This document shows positions 62,129-64,000 of a DNA stretch of 64,000 nucleotides, piece after piece. Made by a program: the position numbers and the translations under genes. Source of the DNA: Paenibacillus dendritiformis (lineage in GTDB: Bacteria; Bacillota; Bacilli; Paenibacillales; Paenibacillaceae); the NCBI RefSeq assembly GCF_945605565.1, contig NZ_OX216966.1, positions 4,828,001 through 4,892,000 of the forward strand. The letters are read 5' to 3'. A model generated the notes under the pieces. That model had not been told where the DNA came from, searched no databases, and worked only from the letters and a program-made list of their open reading frames with translations. Each line of letters starts with the position of its first letter. Position 1 is the first letter of the stretch.

Positions 62129-64000
62129 TTACATGCTGCCGTGGAATGTGCGGTTGATGACATCGAGCTGCTGCTCACGCGTCAGCTTGATGAAGTTGAC
62201 CGCATATCCGGATACGCGAATCGTCAATTGCGGATAATTTTCCGGATGTTCCATCGCGTCAAGCAGCTGCTCGCGGTCGAACACGTTGACGTTCAAGTGA
62301 TGCCCCTTGCTGCTGAAATAGCCGTCCAGCATCGACGTCAAGTTCGATTTGCGCGAATCGAGCTCCTTGCCGAGCGCCTTCGGCACGATGGAGAACGTGT
62401 TCGAGATGCCGTCAAGGCTGTGCTCATATGGCAGCTTCGCGACGGAGCTCAGCGATGCCAAGGCTCCTTTGCGGTCGCGGCCGTGCATTGGGTTCGCCCC
62501 AGGAGCGAACGGTTCGCCCGCTTTGCGTCCATCCGGCGTCGTACCGGTCTTCTTACCATAGACGACGTTCGACGTAATCGTCAATACGGATTGGGTTGGG
62601 AGCGCATTGCGGTATGCATGATGCTTCCGAATCATATTCATGAACGATTCGACCAGGTCGATCGCGATGCTGTCTACGCGGTCGTCATTGTTGCCGTAGC
62701 AAGGATATTCGCCTTCTGTCTCGAAGTCCACCGCGATGCCTTGCTCGTTGCGAATTGGTCTGACTTTCGCGTACTTGATGGCGCTGAGCGAGTCGGCTGC
62801 GACCGACAGGCCCGCGATTCCGCATGCCATCGTCCGGAGAATTTCACGGTCATGCAATGCCATTTCAATCCGCTCGTAGCTGTATTTATCATGCATATAG
62901 TGGATGACATTCAGCGCGTTCATGTACAGCTTCGCCAGCCACTCCATCATCTGCTTGAATCGCTTGACGACTTCGTCGTAATCAAGCACTTCGCTTGTAA
63001 TCGGAGGAAGCTCCGGTCCGACCTGCACGCCCAGCTTCTCGTCCTTGCCGCCGTTGATCGCGTACAGCAGACATTTCGCCAGGTTGGCGCGGGCGCCGAA
63101 GAACTGCATTTGCTTACCGATGCGCATCGCGGATACGCAGCAGGCGATACCGTAATCATCGCCATAAATCGGACGCATCAGATCATCATTCTCGTATTGA
63201 ATCGAGCTCGTCTCGATCGATACTTTGGAGCAGTATTTTTTGAATGCTTCCGGAAGCTTCGTCGACCACAGGACAGTCAGGTTCGGTTCTGGAGCCGGTC
63301 CGAGATTGTACAGGGTATGCAGGAAGCGGAAGCTGTTCTTCGTGACGCGAGTCGTTCCGTCCACGGCCATGCCGCCGATCGATTCGGTTACCCATGTAGG
63401 GTCGCCGCTGAACAAATCATTGTAATCCGGCGTACGCAGGAATTTGACGATCCGGAGCTTCATGACGAAATGGTCAACCAGCTCTTGAGCTTCTTCTTCC
63501 GTCAGATTTCCTTCCTTCAGATCCCGTTCGATATAAATATCGAGGAAAGACGATACGCGTCCGAGCGACATTGCCGCACCGTTCTGTTCTTTGATCGCTG
63601 CCAAGTAACCGAAGTAGACCCATTGGAAAGCTTCCTTCGCATTCTGAGCCGGCTTGGAAATATCGAAGCCGTGCATCTCGGCCAACTGCTTCAACTCCGT
63701 CAGCGCCCGGATCTGCTCGGACAGCTCTTCGCGGTCGCGGATAACGTCATCCGTCATTACGTCAACTTCCAGGTCGTTCAGATCTTTCTGCTTCATCTTA
63801 ATGAGGAAATCTACGCCGTACAATGCAACGCGGCGGTAGTCGCCGATAATGCGTCCGCGCCCGTACGCGTCCGGCAAGCCTGTAATGATGCCGGCTTTGC
63901 GGGCCATGCGCATTTCGGAAGTATATGCATCAAATACGCCTTGGTTATGCGTCTTGCGAATATCTGTGAACATCTTGATGATTTCATCCGGCATTTCGAA
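62129..64000 (-). CDS. pflB: Formate C-acetyltransferase (pyruvate formate-lyase), 5' end outside the window
   Basis: Converts pyruvate and CoA to acetyl-CoA and formate under anaerobic conditions. 623 residues are visible (about 750 in the complete enzyme): the Cys pair in GIACCVSAM and the glycyl radical loop RVSGYAV (Gly598 of the visible part), then the ending INRTFHGSM. The frame continues beyond base 64000; the ATG at 63994 is internal. Confidence 0.95.
   Translation of the reverse strand, partial: FEMPDEIIKMFTDIRKTHNQGVFDAYTSEMRMARKAGIITGLPDAYGRGRIIGDYRRVALYGVDFLIKMKQKDLNDLEVDVMTDDVIRDREELSEQIRALTELKQLAEMHGFDISKPAQNAKEAFQWVYFGYLAAIKEQNGAAMSLGRVSSFLDIYIERDLKEGNLTEEEAQELVDHFVMKLRIVKFLRTPDYNDLFSGDPTWVTESIGGMAVDGTTRVTKNSFRFLHTLYNLGPAPEPNLTVLWSTKLPEAFKKYCSKVSIETSSIQYENDDLMRPIYGDDYGIACCVSAMRIGKQMQFFGARANLAKCLLYAINGGKDEKLGVQVGPELPPITSEVLDYDEVVKRFKQMMEWLAKLYMNALNVIHYMHDKYSYERIEMALHDREILRTMACGIAGLSVAADSLSAIKYAKVRPIRNEQGIAVDFETEGEYPCYGNNDDRVDSIAIDLVESFMNMIRKHHAYRNALPTQSVLTITSNVVYGKKTGTTPDGRKAGEPFAPGANPMHGRDRKGALASLSSVAKLPYEHSLDGISNTFSIVPKALGKELDSRKSNLTSMLDGYFSSKGHHLNVNVFDREQLLDAMEHPENYPQLTIRVSGYAVNFIKLTREQQLDVINRTFHGSM

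Overview
The window reads as chromosome of a moderately GC-rich Gram-positive Bacillota bacterium, most likely a Paenibacillus. The evidence is a 7-1-7 Zur box and a 7-1-7 Fur box of the Bacillus type, a T-box leader on metG, strong AAGGAGG-type ribosome binding sites, LytS/YesM-YesN-type two-component systems, LplA/B/C-type sugar transporters without their own ATPase, and a yhbD-bacE-bacF bactofilin operon. No tRNA, rRNA, transposase, phage gene or CRISPR was found.

Layout. 1-8 kb: zinc uptake (znuC partial, znuA), uppP, a NUDIX hydrolase, T-box-controlled metG, yidD and zur, and a GNAT acetyltransferase. 7.3-10.6 kb: a Fur-controlled divergent siderophore-uptake locus. 10.6-12 kb: two large, oppositely oriented, related tandem-repeat arrays. 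12-17 kb: a secreted stalk-domain protein, the MerR-like/bactofilin operon with a tandem palindromic operator, and a broken beta-propeller gene. 17-24.7 kb: lipL, a YciI protein, then an envelope-glycan cluster (LTA-synthase-like enzyme, polytopic membrane protein, a two-subunit SMR-type flippase, HAD phosphatase, UbiA-type polyprenyl-phosphate phosphoribosyltransferase).

24.7-42.2 kb is the most unusual part: a roughly 17 kb divergent locus. The minus-strand arm encodes a secreted and membrane-anchored vWA protein, a 1129-residue tubulin/FtsZ-like GTPase, an 813-residue protein that looks like a degenerate paralogue of it without the GTP-binding loops, a second polytopic vWA protein, a beta-rich protein, a zinc-ribbon TRAFAC-like GTPase and a GAP1-N2-like protein with one membrane span and a long low-complexity tail. 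The plus-strand arm encodes a 50-residue membrane protein, a zinc-ribbon membrane protein and a membrane-anchored helical-repeat/beta protein. Together they look like a multicomponent, nucleotide-regulated system at the membrane, related to the tubulin/vWA/GTPase systems predicted earlier to remodel membranes or act in biological conflict.

42.2-64 kb: tryptophanase (tnaA), an EcsC protein, a solute-binding lipoprotein/YesM/YesN/NagZ operon without permeases, a HicAB toxin-antitoxin module with tandem palindromic operators and flanking dispersed repeats, an LplA/B/C-type sugar transporter with a membrane AraC regulator, an HSL-type esterase, and pflA-pflB (partial) at the right edge. Start codons were chosen by ribosome binding site where the longest open frame was implausible; these choices are inferences from sequence only.
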